Assembly (NCBI RefSeq): GCF_027409185.1 | Contig: NC_084474.1 | Location: 10,037,382-10,101,381, forward strand | Length of the DNA stretch: 64,000 nucleotides | Direction: 5' to 3' | Source: Cynocephalus volans | Lineage: Eukaryota > Chordata > Mammalia > Dermoptera > Cynocephalidae | In this document: in pieces, positions 1-10,349 of the stretch | How positions within the stretch are numbered: the stretch's first letter is position 1 | How the letters are laid out: each line of letters begins with the position of its first letter | Made by a program: the position numbers and the translations under genes | Notes under the pieces: model-generated | Seen by the model: the letters and a program-made list of their open reading frames with translations, nothing else | What the model was told of the DNA's origin: nothing | Databases searched by the model: none

Positions 1-1553
1 AATTACTTTGTTGAATTTATTTATTCAAAGTATTTTATTCTTTTTTGATTCTATATGAATAGAATAATTTCCTTAATTAATTTTCATTTTGCTTCTTGCT
101 AGTATATAGCAGTATAATTGACTTTTATATCAATTATACTAGTATAATATCTAGTATTCATAGCATTCTTGAATTTTTTTTATTATTCTAGTAGTTATTA
201 GTGGATTTCTTAAAATATCTGTTGTACAAGATCATGTCTTCTTCAAATCGAGATAATTTTACTTTCTTTCCAAGCTGAATGTCCTTCATTTCTTTTCTTG
301 CCTTATTGCCTTGGGTAGAACTGCTAGCATGTAACTGAATAGAAATATTGAGAATGAACATCCTTGTCTTGCTTCTGATCTTAGGGGGAAAGGATTCAGT
401 CTTATACCATTAAGTGACAATATTAACACTGGTTTTTTCATAGGTGCCCTTTGTAAGTTGACAAAGTTTCCTTCTGTTCCTGATTTGTAGAAAGTTTTTG
501 TCATAAAAGAGTGTTAGAGTTTGCCAAATACTATTTCTGCACATATTGAGATAAGTTTGTAGGTTTATTGTCCATTATTCTATTTATGTGGTGTATCACC
601 TTAATTAATTTTTGGTAAAACCAACCTTGCATTCTTGGTTTAAGTCCCACTTGGCTGTGATATATGATGTTGTATATATGTTATTGCATTCCTTTTGCTA
701 GCATTTGGTTGAAGATTTTTAAATCCATATTCATAAGAGATATTGGGTTTTGACTATGATATCTTTGTCCGATTTGGGGATCAGAGTAATACTGGCCTTA
801 TAGAGTATGTTTGAAGGTTTGTTCCTTCTGTATTTTTTGAAAGAGTTTGTAAATAATTAATTCTGCTTTAAATGTTTGTCAGAATTCACCAATGAGGCCG
901 TCTGAGCCTGGAGTTTCCATTGTGGGCAGTTTTTTAAATTAACAACTCAACCTCTTTACTTGTTTTTGATCTATTCAGATTTTCTATTTCCTCTTGAGTT
1001 AGTTTTAGTAGTGTGTCTTTCCAGGAATTTGTCTATTTCATCTAGTAATGAAATTTGTTGGCATACAGTTATCCATAGCATTTCCTTACAATACTTTTTA
1101 TTTTTGGAAGGTGAACACTGGTACTTCCTCTTTCTTCCTTAATATTAGTATTTTGGATCTTCTCTCTCTGTCTCTGTTTTAAGTAGTCTACCTAAAGTGT
1201 GTCAATTATATTGATCTTTCCAAATAATCAGTTTTCATTCTGTTTATTTTCTCTATTGTTTTTCTATTTTCTTAAGGTAGAAAGTTAGGTTATTTATTTG
1301 AGATATTTCTTCATTATTAATATAAGAATTTGCAGCTCTAAGCACAGATTTGGCTACACCTCCTAAGTCTTGGAATCTTTTGTTTTCATTTATTCATTTC
1401 ACAATATTTTTTAATTTTTCTTGTTATCTCTTCTATACTTATTAGTTATTTAGCAATGTGTGTATCAAAATTTCCATATGTTTTTAATATCCCAAATGCT
1501 TTTCTATCATTGATGTCTGATTTCAATTCATTGTAACCATGGAACATATTTTG
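1..1553 (-). mobile_element. Old L1 (LINE-1) ORF2 fragment, left part
   Basis: Read on the minus strand this is degraded L1 ORF2, from the reverse-transcriptase region toward the endonuclease. Plus-strand phrases typical of reversed L1 RT are visible at 290-530, 590-720 and 880-1060. No reading frame longer than about 70 codons survives, so it is a dead, old copy. The same element resumes at 4554 after a plus-strand L1 insertion and runs to the provirus at 5216. The left end lies outside the window. The subfamily cannot be assigned by eye. Confidence 0.8.
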
Positions 1554-4545
1554 TTCTTTGGGATGTAGCAAAACCAGTTCTAAAAGATAAGTTAGCAGTA
1601 AATACCTACATCAAAAGAGAAGAAGATCTGAAATAACCTAATATTGCATATCAAGGAACTAGAAAAAGAACAAACTAAGCCCAAAGTTAATTGAAAGTAG
1701 GAATTACTAGAGATTAGAGCAGAAATAAGTGAAATAGAGGCTAATAAACATAGAAAAGATCAACAAAACTAAAAGTTGGTGTTTTGAAAAGGTAAGCAAA
1801 ATCACAAACCTAGACTAAGAAGAAAAGAGAAAACAAATAAATTCACAAATGAGAGAGACATTACAACTGATACCATGGAAATACAGAGGATCACAAGAAA
1901 CTACTGCAAACAATTATACACCAACAAATTGAATAAGCTAAGAGAAATGAATAAGTTCTTAGATACATACAACTACCCACACTGAATCATGAGGAAATAC
2001 AAAATCTGAACAGACCAATAATGAGTAAAGAGATAAAGTCAATAATAAAAATTCTTCCATCAAAGAAAAGCTCAACACGTGATGGTTTCATGGCTGAATT
2101 CTACCAAACATTTTAAGAAGAACTACTGCCAATCCTTCTCAAATGTATCCAAAAAACTGAAGATGGAATACTCTCAAACTCATTTTACAAGACCAGCATT
2201 ACCTGAGACCAAAGCCAAATGAGCACATTACAAGAAAAAAAAAATTACAGGCCAATATTTCTGATGATCGTAGGTGCAAAAATCTTCAACAAAATGCTAG
2301 AAAACTGAATTTAATGGCACATTAAAAGGATCATTCACCATGATCAAGTATGATTTATCCAAGGGATTCAAGGATAGTTCAACATATGCAAATCAATAAA
2401 CATGTTTCATCACATTAACAGAAGAAAGGATAAAAATCATATAATCATCTCAGTAGATGCAGGAAAAGAATTTGAAAAACTTCCATATCCTTTTATGGGA
2501 AAGACTCTCAACAAACTAGGTATAGAAAGAACATACCTCACCACAATGAAGGCCACCATGGCAAAGCCACAGATAACATTTTATTCACCAATGAAAAGTT
2601 GAATGCTTTTCCTCTAAGATCAAGAACAAGACAAGAATGTCCTCTCTCACCATTTCTACTCAACATAGTACTGCAATTCCTAGCTAGAGCAATTAGACAA
2701 GAGAAATAAACAAAAGGCATCCACAGTAGAAAAAAGATAAATTTTCTTTGTTTGCAGACAACATAATCTTACATACTAAAAATCCTAAAAACTCTACCAG
2801 AAAACACTATTAGAACCAATAAACAAATTCAGTAAAGTTTCAGGAAATAAATTCAAGACACAAAAATCAGTATTCTTTTGACTCACTAATAATGAACTAT
2901 CCATAAAAGGAATCAAGAAAAAAATTCTATTTACAATAACTACAAAAAAATAAAATAAAATAAATTTAACCAAGGAGGTGAAAGACCTGTACACTGAAAA
3001 CTATAAAATATTGATGGAAAAAATTTAAGACATGAATGAATGGAAAGATACCTGGTGTTCATACATTAGAAGCATTAATGTTAAAATGTCCATGCTACAC
3101 AAAGTGATCTGTAGATTCAATACAATCCCCAACAAAATTCCACTGATATTTTTCACAGAAATAGAAAAATAACCCAAAATTCATCTGGAATCACAAAAGA
3201 CTCCCAATAGCCAAAACAAATCTTGAGCAAAGAGAACAAAACTAGAGGCATTACACTACCTGATTTCAAAATATACTACAAACTATAGCAATCAAAACAT
3301 CATGGTATTGGTATAAGAACAGACACATAGACCAATGGAAAAGAATAGAATGCTCAGAAATAAATCCATGCATTTATGTTCAATTGATTTTTCAGCAAAG
3401 ATGTCAGAACACATAATGGAGAAAGAACAGTCTCTTTAATAAATTGTGTTCAGATAACTGAATACCCTCATGTAGGAGAATGAAATTAGATCCTTATTTT
3501 ACACCAGATATAGGAATCAACTAAAAATTTTATTAAAAGCTTACATATAAGACCTGAAACTGTAAAACTACTAACAGAAAATGTAGGGGGAATGCTCCAT
3601 TACAATGGTCTGGGCAACGATTTTTTTGGATATGATCCCAAAAGTACAGGCAACAAAAGCAAAAATAGACAAATGGGATCACATCAAACTAAAAATCTTC
3701 TACACAGCAAAGGAAACAACCAACAGAGTGAAGAAATAAACTGTAAAATGTGAAAAAAATATTTGTAAACCGTACATCAGACAAGGAGTTAATATCCAAA
3801 ACGTAAAAGGAACTCAAACAACTCAATAATAAAAAATAAAACAACCCAATTAAAAAATAGGCAAAGGATCTGAATAGACATTTCTCAAAAGAATACATAC
3901 AAGTTACCAATAGGTACATGAAAAAATGCTCATCATCACTAATCATCGGGGAAATGCAAATGGGAACCACGATGAGAAATTCTAACCTCATCTGTTAGAA
4001 TGGCTATTACCAAAAAGCTGAATAACAAGTGTTGGAGAGGATGTGGAGAAAAAGCGAACGCTTGCAAACTGTTGGTGGGAATGTAAATTAGTCTAGCCTT
4101 TATGGAAAACAGTATGACAGTTCCTCAAGATCCCTCAATTTCACTACTAGGTATATCAAAAGGAAGTGAAATCAGAATGTTAAGGAGATATCTTCACTCC
4201 CATGTCCACTGCAGTGTTACTCACAATAGACAAGATATGGAATCAATTTACATGTCTATCAATAGATGAATGGATAAAGAAAATGTGGTATATATACACC
4301 ATGAAAGACTATTCAGCCTTTAAAAAGAAGGAAATCCTGTCATTTGCAACAATATGAGTGAACCTGGGCATTATGTTAAGTGAAATAAGTGACACACAGA
4401 AACCCAAATGCCGCATGATTCACTTATATCTGGCGTCTGAAAAAGTTGAGCTAAGTAGAGGAGAATGGCAGTTACCAGAGGTTGGGGTTAGGGGAAGCCT
4501 GGGGAGATGTTGGTCAAAGGATGCAAAACTTTAAAATAATAAAAA
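1554..4545 (+). mobile_element. 5'-truncated L1, plus strand, inserted in an older L1
   Basis: This plus-strand L1 starts inside ORF2, just upstream of the RT domain, and runs through the RT, the C-terminal region (3900-4350) and a 3' UTR to an A-rich end near 4535. The 8-bp sequence atattttg occurs at both ends (1546-1553 and 4546-4553), as expected for a target-site duplication. The flanks are two halves of one minus-strand L1, which supports the boundaries. ORF2 is full of stops and frameshifts (the longest piece, at 2402-2602, is 66 codons), so it makes no protein. Confidence 0.8.
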
Positions 4546-4553
4546 ATATTTTG

Positions 4554-5073
4554 CATGATTTCACTTATTTTAAATTTACTTCAGCTTATTTTATGGCCTA
4601 TCCTGTTTCACGTGTGTTTGAAAAGAATGTACATTATGCTGTTGCTGGCTGGACTTTTCTTTTAATTGGTTTATAGGGTTTTTAATTTTTTTCCTATCCT
4701 TGTGGATATTTTGCCTAGGTATTAACCAGTATTGAAAGTGAAGTATTGAAATCTCTGACTATTATTGTTGAATTGTCTATATCTTCCTCAATTATGTTTG
4801 GCCTCATGTATTTGGGGGCTCTGTTTTTAGGTGCATATATCTTTATCATTGTGCTATCTTCCTGATGGGTTGATCCTTTTATCATAATAAAATATTCCTC
4901 TTATTTCTAGTAACTTTTCTTTTAATATCTATTTTATCTGATTCTAGTATAGTCACTGAAGATATCTTTTGGTTCCTCTTTTCATACAGGAACCAAAGTA
5001 CATCATGAAACATCTCACCTATCTTTTTACTTGTTTTCATTCTTGTATCAAAAGTGATATGGTGTAGTTAGAT

Positions 5074-5130
<57 letters not shown>

Positions 5131-5209
5131 GTGTGTTTTAAACTCCAAACTGACAATCTCTGCCTTTTGATTAGGTATTTAGAGTAATTTTAAAATGGAT
5201 ACATTATTG
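4554..5209 (-). mobile_element. Old L1 fragment, right part (endonuclease region)
   Basis: This continues the minus-strand L1 interrupted at 1553. It reads as the reversed endonuclease part of ORF2, with recognisable stretches at 4580-4660 and 5148-5175. A TG microsatellite (5077-5128) has grown inside it. The provirus inserted at its right edge (duplication 5210-5215). I could not recognise L1 sequence after the provirus at 17785, so the 5' end of this L1 may lie close to the proviral insertion site. Confidence 0.7.
5077..5128. repeat. (TG)n microsatellite
   Basis: There are about 26 uninterrupted GT dinucleotides inside the old L1, followed by a short TG-rich tail. Such perfect arrays are usually polymorphic and can form Z-DNA. 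Confidence 0.95.
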
Positions 5210-5215
5210 AGTCAG
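5210..5215. repeat. Proviral target-site duplication, left copy
   Basis: The six bases agtcag directly precede the TG of the 5' LTR and are repeated at 17779-17784 directly after the CA of the 3' LTR. A 6-bp duplication is usual for betaretrovirus-type (class II) integration. Confidence 0.9.
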
Positions 5216-5613
5216 TGTCCCGGGCCAAAGAGCCCGGTCATAGCCTGCCCAGGGTCATGAAGCCCTGCCAATAGCCCTCTGACACTAAAGATATAAATGC
5301 TGTGACCTTTCCACCCTTTTCTCCTTCTTACTGCTTGCACAGCCCTTGGCATAGATAATGCTGCTGCATTGCTTTAGATAGCTGAGAAATGTTCGTTTCC
5401 CAGAATGACTTGCCCTGTGGTTTTTCCCGGAAAACATCTGCATACTTCCTTATCTGCTGTTCCCTTTTGCTGTCTATATAAGCTGTGACCTTCTGGCTAA
5501 TAAACGAGACTTGATCAGAATACTGTCTTGTCTCCATTTCTCGTGTCTCTTGTCCCATCCAATTCCCACTCCCCCTTCCAGGGTCTGTGTTGAATATCCG
5601 ACGGGTCAGGACA
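5216..5613 (+). repeat. 5' LTR of the provirus
   Basis: This LTR is 398 bp, starts with tgtcc and ends with gaca. U3 has a TATA box (tatataa, 5475-5481), followed closely by the polyadenylation signal aataaa (5499-5504), as in compact betaretroviral LTRs with a short R. It aligns along its full length with 17400-17778, but holds about 17 extra bases near 5370-5390 and 3 near 5450 relative to the 3' copy. It would supply the promoter of the provirus; nothing shows whether it is still active. Confidence 0.95.
5475..5481 (+). promoter_or_regulatory. LTR TATA box
   Basis: The sequence tatataa lies 18 bases before the LTR polyadenylation signal and is identical in the 3' LTR (17640-17646). It would place transcription initiation near 5500-5510. 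Confidence 0.7.
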
Positions 5614-5617
5614 TTTC

Positions 5618-5636
5618 TGGCGCCCAAACGTGGGGC
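5618..5636 (+). other. Primer binding site, tRNA-Lys(1,2) type
   Basis: The sequence tggcgcccaaacgtggggc starts four bases after the 5' LTR. It matches the tRNA-Lys(1,2) primer site of type D betaretroviruses apart from one extra A in the run of As. That base could be a later mutation or a copy error. The family relation supports a betaretroviral origin independently of the proteins. Confidence 0.85.
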
Positions 5637-6779
5637 ACTAGATATGGGGGATACCATGAGGAAGACGGCGCATTGGAGGGTCGACCACTGAAAACAAAAC
5701 AGTAAAACCTTTCTCCGCAGCAGGAACCTGCCGCATCAAGATAAGGTGAGTAAGTGTGCCCGATAATGGGACAAGAATTAAGTTGTCATGATGTCTACAT
5801 AAGACAGTTACAAAAGGCTTTAAAGATGTGAAGAGTAAAGGTTAAGTCAAGTGATGTGTTTAAATTCTTTCATTTTGTAAAGGACCTTTGTCCCTGGTTT
5901 CCAGAAGAAGGAACTATAAATTATAAAAAATAGGTTAGAATAGGTGATGCCTTGCAAGATTATTTTGAAACTTTTGGGCCAGAAAAAGCCCCTGTAACTG
6001 CCTTTTCTTTTTGGAATTTAATTAAAGATATGATTCAAGATAAAGATAAATGTCCGAAGTTTCTGAAAGTGTGATCCAGACTGAACAAATATTAAAGGCA
6101 GGTTCCAAAACAGACGTCCGAGCCTCCTCTCCACCTCCTGAGGAAAACATAGATCCCATATCTCTGGAGGACGATTTGGAACAGGCCGCAACACCTGCTG
6201 TTAAACCCAAAATGGCCAAAAATATCTGGTATTGAAATTTCAAAATAAAGAGGAACCTCTAAATTCTGATCCCTCGAGGTGGATTGGGGTGATCTGGACA
6301 CAGAGGCTGCTGAATACCATGCGTCAGATGATGCATTTTTGGCTCAGCCTTTGTCGCACCCTCCCCCTTACAATTTGCCCTCCACTCCCACGGTGGTGAC
6401 TGTATCAGATCCTTTAAAAAATTTGGAGTCAAAAGTTCAACAATTAGAAAAACAAATTCTCTTAGAGGAAAAACTCCAGGTCTTAACGACCAAACTCCAA
6501 GAATTACAAACAAAATGTAACAATACAACATGCCAAACTAAAGCGACTGGCTATTGCCCCCCGTTAAACAACAAGTTAGCACCCCCCACAGAAAGAGCTC
6601 CCATTCATGTAGATCAAAGTCTTTTTGACCAACTTGAGGCCTTCCCAGTATCCAAATCTGTGGATAACATGAGATGAATTACCCGCAAACATGACAGGCT
6701 GGGATTTAATTTTATCAAAGAGCTAAAAGGCTCCATTTCCCAATATGGGCCCACAGCGCCTTACACCCTTGCTATATTA

Positions 6780-6792
6780 GAATCTGTGGCTG
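6780..6792. repeat. SINE target-site duplication (gag), left copy
   Basis: The 13 bases gaatctgtggctg are repeated without mismatch at 6941-6953 after the SINE tail. Perfect identity implies a fairly recent insertion into an already integrated provirus. Confidence 0.9.
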
Positions 6793-6940
6793 GGCCGAGC
6801 CCGTGGCGCACTCGGGAGAGTGTGGCGCTGGGAGCGCGGCGACGCTCCCACCGCGGGTTCGGATCCTATATAGGAATGGCCGGTGCACTCACTGGCTGAG
6901 TGCCAGTCACGAAAAAGACAAAAAAAAAAAAAAAAAAAAA
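6793..6940 (+). mobile_element. tRNA-derived SINE (CYN-like) in gag
   Basis: The element begins ggccgagcccgtggcgc and carries an A-box-like block (gtggcgcactcgggagag) and a B box (gggttcggatcc). A shortened second unit follows, then an A tail of about 20. There is no tRNA-unrelated body, the design of colugo CYN elements. The perfect 13-bp duplication fixes both ends. It interrupts the capsid part of gag but happens to leave an open frame through its 5' part, so the 6803-7192 frame is a SINE-gag chimera and not a gene. Confidence 0.9.
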
Positions 6941-7683
6941 GAATCTGTGGCTGAAAGCTGGCTCACTCCTATAGATTGGAACACCCTGCTCAGAGCCACA
7001 CTCTCGGGGGGTGATCACTTACTCTGGAAGTCCGAATTTTTTGAAAATTGGAAAGACATTGCTAGAAAAAACCTTCAGGCTGATAAAGATTGGGGTCTTG
7101 ATATGTTGACCGGCTCCAGTGACTATTCTAGTATTGAGGACCAAAAAAACTATGACCCAGGTCTATTTTCCCAAATTCAAACAGCCGCTTGAAAGGCTTG
7201 GAGAAGGCTCCCAGCTAAGGGGGATTCAAGCACTTTGCTTACAGGAGTAAAACAAGGGCCTGAAGAGCCTTTTTTGGATTTTGTTAACCGGCTAATGACA
7301 ACAGCAGATAGGTTGTTAGGCAATGCGGATGCCAAACAACTGGCTTTTGAAAATGCTAATCCTGCATGCCAGGCGGCCATTAGGCCCCGCAAAAATAAAA
7401 CTGACCTTCAAGGATATATTCGTCTTTGCTCGGACATTGGCTCCTCTTATCAACAAGGTCTAGCCATGGCCGCAGCCCTCAGTGGACAAACAGTAAAATA
7501 ATTTTTAGCTAATAAAGGCCAAAATAATAAAGGTTGCTTTAAATGTGGCAAGCCTGGTCATTTTGCTAAAAACTGTCAGGAGTACCAGACAAAAGCCGTA
7601 GTCACCAAGCCTCCTGGACTTTGCCCACAATGTAAAAGAGGAAAACATTGGGCAAATGAATGTAGATCCAAAACTGATGCTCA

Positions 7684-7714
7684 GGGAAATCCCTTACCGC
7701 CCCCTCAGGGAAAC
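7684..7714 (+). promoter_or_regulatory. Gag-pro -1 frameshift site
   Basis: The heptamer gggaaac at 7708-7714 is phased as G GGA AAC in the gag frame, the slippery sequence type used at gag-pro junctions of type D viruses. A -1 slip enters a frame that is open from there to the pro stop at 8620. A second phased heptamer, gggaaat, sits 24 bases upstream (7684-7690). A downstream pseudoknot would be needed for efficiency; I did not fold it. Confidence 0.8.
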
Positions 7715-8622
7715 AGGAAAAGGGGCCAGCCCCAGGCCCTGAACAAAAGTGGGGCTATCAAGTTTGTCCCAGCCAACAACAACAATCCATTTCAAACCTC
7801 ACTAGAGCAACCCCAGGGAGCGCAGGACTGGATCTCTGTTCCACCTCCTGCACAGTATTAACTTCTGAAATGGGACCTCAAATTTTAAATACAGTGGTCT
7901 TTGGTCCATTGCCCCCTGGTACTTTTGGACTTGTCCTAGGTCGCGGCTGTTCAATATTCAAAGGGCTACAAATTTTCCCCAGAGTAAATGATAATGATTT
8001 TACTGGAGAAATTAAGCTTCTGGCCAAAGCAACTACTGACATTGTCACGATTCCACAAGGAGAAAGAGTAGCCCAGCTTATCCTACTTCCTCTAGTTAAA
8101 ACAAATAATAAAGCCCACAATGTTGTGAGAGGTGCAGACAATTCTGGATCCTCAGATGCTTACTGGGTCCAACAGATTTCCCGTCAAAAACCCTCCCTTA
8201 CCTTATGGTTGGATGGTAAACAATTCACTGGCCTAATAGATACTGGGGCTGATGTTACAATCATTAGACAAGAGAACTGGCCCGCCACTTGGCCCCTTTG
8301 TGATACCTTAACCAATCTAAAGGGAATTGGACAAAGCCGCAATCCTAAACAGAGTTCTAAATTTCTTACATGGACAGATAAGGAAAATAATTCAGGTCTT
8401 CTTCAACCATATGTCATCCCTTACTTGCCTGTCAATCTTTGGGGCAGGGATCTGCTCTCACAAATGAAAATAATAATGTGCAGCCCTAATAAAATAGTTA
8501 CAGCACAGATGCTGGCTCAAGGATATAGTCCAGGCAAAGGTTTAGGAAAACAGGAACAAGGTATTTTACAACCCATTCAGGCAACAGGCCAACATAATAA
8601 ACAGGGCCTTGGAAATTTTTGA
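7714..8622 (+). CDS. pro: Proviral Pro: dUTPase, aspartic protease and G-patch (open)
   Basis: The -1 frame is open from the slippery site to the TGA at 8620-8622, about 300 codons. There is an ATG at 7870, but synthesis would normally enter by frameshift from gag. The dUTPase segment has PGSAGLDL (7813-7836), a GRG block (7939-7947) and a [13 protein letters not shown] block near 8000. It would hydrolyse dUTP and limit uracil in viral DNA. The retropepsin segment carries DTGAD (8239-8253), the half-site of a homodimeric aspartic protease that cleaves the polyproteins. The glycine-rich G-patch (about 8494-8600) ends the frame. Betaretroviral Pro has this domain order. It is the only proviral gene without a stop. 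Without folding or assays I cannot say it is active, and gag upstream is broken. Confidence 0.88.
   Translation, partial: QEKGPAPGPEQKWGYQVCPSQQQQSISNLTRATPGSAGLDLCSTSCTVLTSEMGPQILNTVVFGPLPPGTFGLVLGRGCSIFKGLQIFPRVNDNDFTGEIKLLAKATTDIVTIPQGERVAQLILLPLVKTNNKAHNVVRGADNSGSSDAYWVQQISRQKPSLTLWLDGKQFTGLIDTGADVTIIRQENWPATWPLCDTLTNLKGIGQSRNPKQSSKFLTWTDKENNSGLLQPYVIPYLPVNLWGRDLLSQMKIIMCSPNKIVTAQMLAQGYSPGKGLGKQEQGILQPIQATGQHNKQGLGNF
8613..8619 (+). promoter_or_regulatory. Pro-pol -1 frameshift site
   Basis: The heptamer aaatttt is phased as A AAT TTT in the pro frame, and the pro stop TGA follows at once (8620-8622). A -1 slip continues directly into the open RT frame, which starts in that phase at 8619. 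This is the pro-pol arrangement of type D betaretroviruses. Confidence 0.85.
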
Positions 8623-9462
8623 TTTCGGCCGTTGACAAGCCTGTACACCAAAGGCATGCCAACCCCATAACTTGGAAGTCAAGCGAGCCCATTTGGGTTG
8701 ATCAGTGGCCATTAACCTCAGAAAAGTTATGTGTCACCCATCAGTTAGTACAGGAACAGTTACTGGCAGGACACATTGTTGAGAGTAACTCCCCCTGGAA
8801 TACTCCTATATTTGTTATTAAAAAGAAATCTGGAAAATGGAGATTATTACAAGATTTAAGAGCTGTTAATGCTACAATGGTGCTTATGGGTACCTTACAG
8901 CCTGGCTTACTGTCCCCAGTCACAATCCCCTTAGGTTATTTTAAGATTGTTCTAGATCTCAAAGACTGTTTTTTTACAATTCCTTTGCATCCTGATGATC
9001 AAAAACGTTTTGCCTTTAGTATTCCCTCAATAAATTTCAAGGAGACTATGAAAAGATACCAATGGCAGGTCCTGCCCCAGGGAATGGCCAATAGTCCTAC
9101 CTTATGCCAAAAATTTGTGGCTGCAGTCATCTAACCAATCAGAGATCTGTGGAAAGATGTACATTATACACTATATGGATGACATTTTACTTGCCGGCAA
9201 TTCAAAAGACAGGGTTTTACAATGTTTTATCCAGCTGGAAAAGCAGTTAGCTTTATCAGGTTTACAAATAGCTCCAGAAAAGATACAGTTTCATGATCCC
9301 TATACCTTTTTGGGGTTTCATATGACGGGACACAAAATTACTAACCAGAAGGCTTCCAGCCACACAGATCAATTACAAACCCTTAATGATTTTCAAAAAC
9401 GTTTAGGCGATATAAATTGGCTCCGTCCATATTTGAAACTTACTGCTGGAGACCTAAAGCCC

Positions 9463-9475
9463 TTATTTGATATTT
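9463..9475. repeat. SINE target-site duplication (pol), left copy
   Basis: The bases ttatttgatattt recur at 9637-9649, next to the 5' end of the minus-strand SINE. Confidence 0.8.
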
Positions 9476-9636
9476 GATATTTCACTTTTTTTTTTTTTTT
9501 TTTTTGTCGTTTTTTTCGTGACCGGCACTCAGCCAGTGAGTGCACGGGTCAGTCCTATATAGGATCCGAACCCGCGGCGGGAGCGTCGCCGCGCTCCCAG
9601 CGCAGCACTCTACCAAGTGCGCCACAGGCTCAGCCC
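9476..9636 (-). mobile_element. tRNA-derived SINE (CYN-like) in pol
   Basis: This minus-strand copy of the SINE family seen at 6793 has its T-rich tail at 9487-9505, a reversed B box (ggatccgaaccc) near 9562-9573 and its 5' end at about 9636. Ten bases (gatatttcac) lie between the left duplication and the tail. They may be a tail irregularity or a partial second copy of the duplication. It interrupts pol after the RT palm. Confidence 0.88.
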
Positions 9637-10336
9637 TTATTTGATATTTTAAAAGGAAATCCTGACCCTAAATCTTCCAGATCTCTCTCCCCAGAAGCAC
9701 TGACCACATTACAAAAGGTAGAAGATGCTATTGCAGCTCAGTTTGTCTCTTACTTGGATTATACCCAACCCTTAACGTTTATTATATTCAATACGGCTCT
9801 TGTCCCTACTGGGCTATTTTGGCAAAACAACCCTATTATGTGGGTTCATTTACCTTCATCACCAAAAAAACCCTTGCTTCCTTACTAGGATGCTGTTGCA
9901 GATTAATTATATTAGGCTGAGAAAATAGTATAAAGTACTTTGGGCTTGAACCACACAAATTAATCCAGCCCTACACCCAACAACAGGTTCACTGGCTTTT
10001 ACAAAATTCTGATACTTGGGTAGTGGCTTGTGCCTCTTATGAAGGCACAATAGACAATCATTATCTATCCAATAAACTTATTCAGTTTTGTAACTTACAC
10101 ACTTTTGTTTTTCCCTGAGTTACTCGTAACTCTCTGGTAACTAATGCCCTTTTGGTTTTTACTGATGGTTCATCCACAGGGACTGCAGCTTATACTATTA
10201 ATAATCACACAGTCCACTTTACTACTTGTTATACTTCTGCCAAACTTGTGGAGTTACAAGCTGTTATTCAGGTTTTTTTAAACTTCCCAAATCAGGCCCT
10301 CAATCCTTATACTGATAGTGCCTATTTAGCCAATTC

Positions 10337-10349
10337 TATCCCCCTTTTA
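10337..10349. repeat. L1 target-site duplication, left copy
   Basis: The 13 bases tatccccctttta are repeated at 14392-14404. The two copies bracket the L1 exactly, and the RNase H reading resumes directly after the right copy. Confidence 0.9.

Larger units (their letters stand above)
5766..7861 (+). pseudogene. gag: Proviral gag, degraded and split by a SINE
   Basis: Gag is the structural polyprotein that assembles the particle at the plasma membrane. The likely ATG is at 5766, followed by a matrix-like N-terminus. A PPPY late-domain motif (6360-6371) would recruit NEDD4-type ligases for budding. A glutamine- and lysine-rich heptad region follows (6410-6520). The capsid part has a major homology region (7253-7294). 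Nucleocapsid has two intact CX2CX4HX4C zinc knuckles (7535-7576 and 7622-7663). The frame ends with taa at 7859-7861. Breaks are TGA at 5829, a stop in the 5920s, a frame change near 6050, stops at 6675, 7190 and 7499, and the SINE at 6793. No full Gag can be made; the longest open pieces are 6279-6677 and the part after the SINE. Confidence 0.9.

Noticed and set aside
6793..6890. tRNA gene suggested by A and B boxes
   Set aside because: The unit is repeated at four sites with A tails and target duplications and lacks a proper acceptor stem pairing, so it is a SINE.
6803..7192. 129-codon plus-strand ORF
   Set aside because: The first third is SINE sequence fused by chance in frame to proviral gag.
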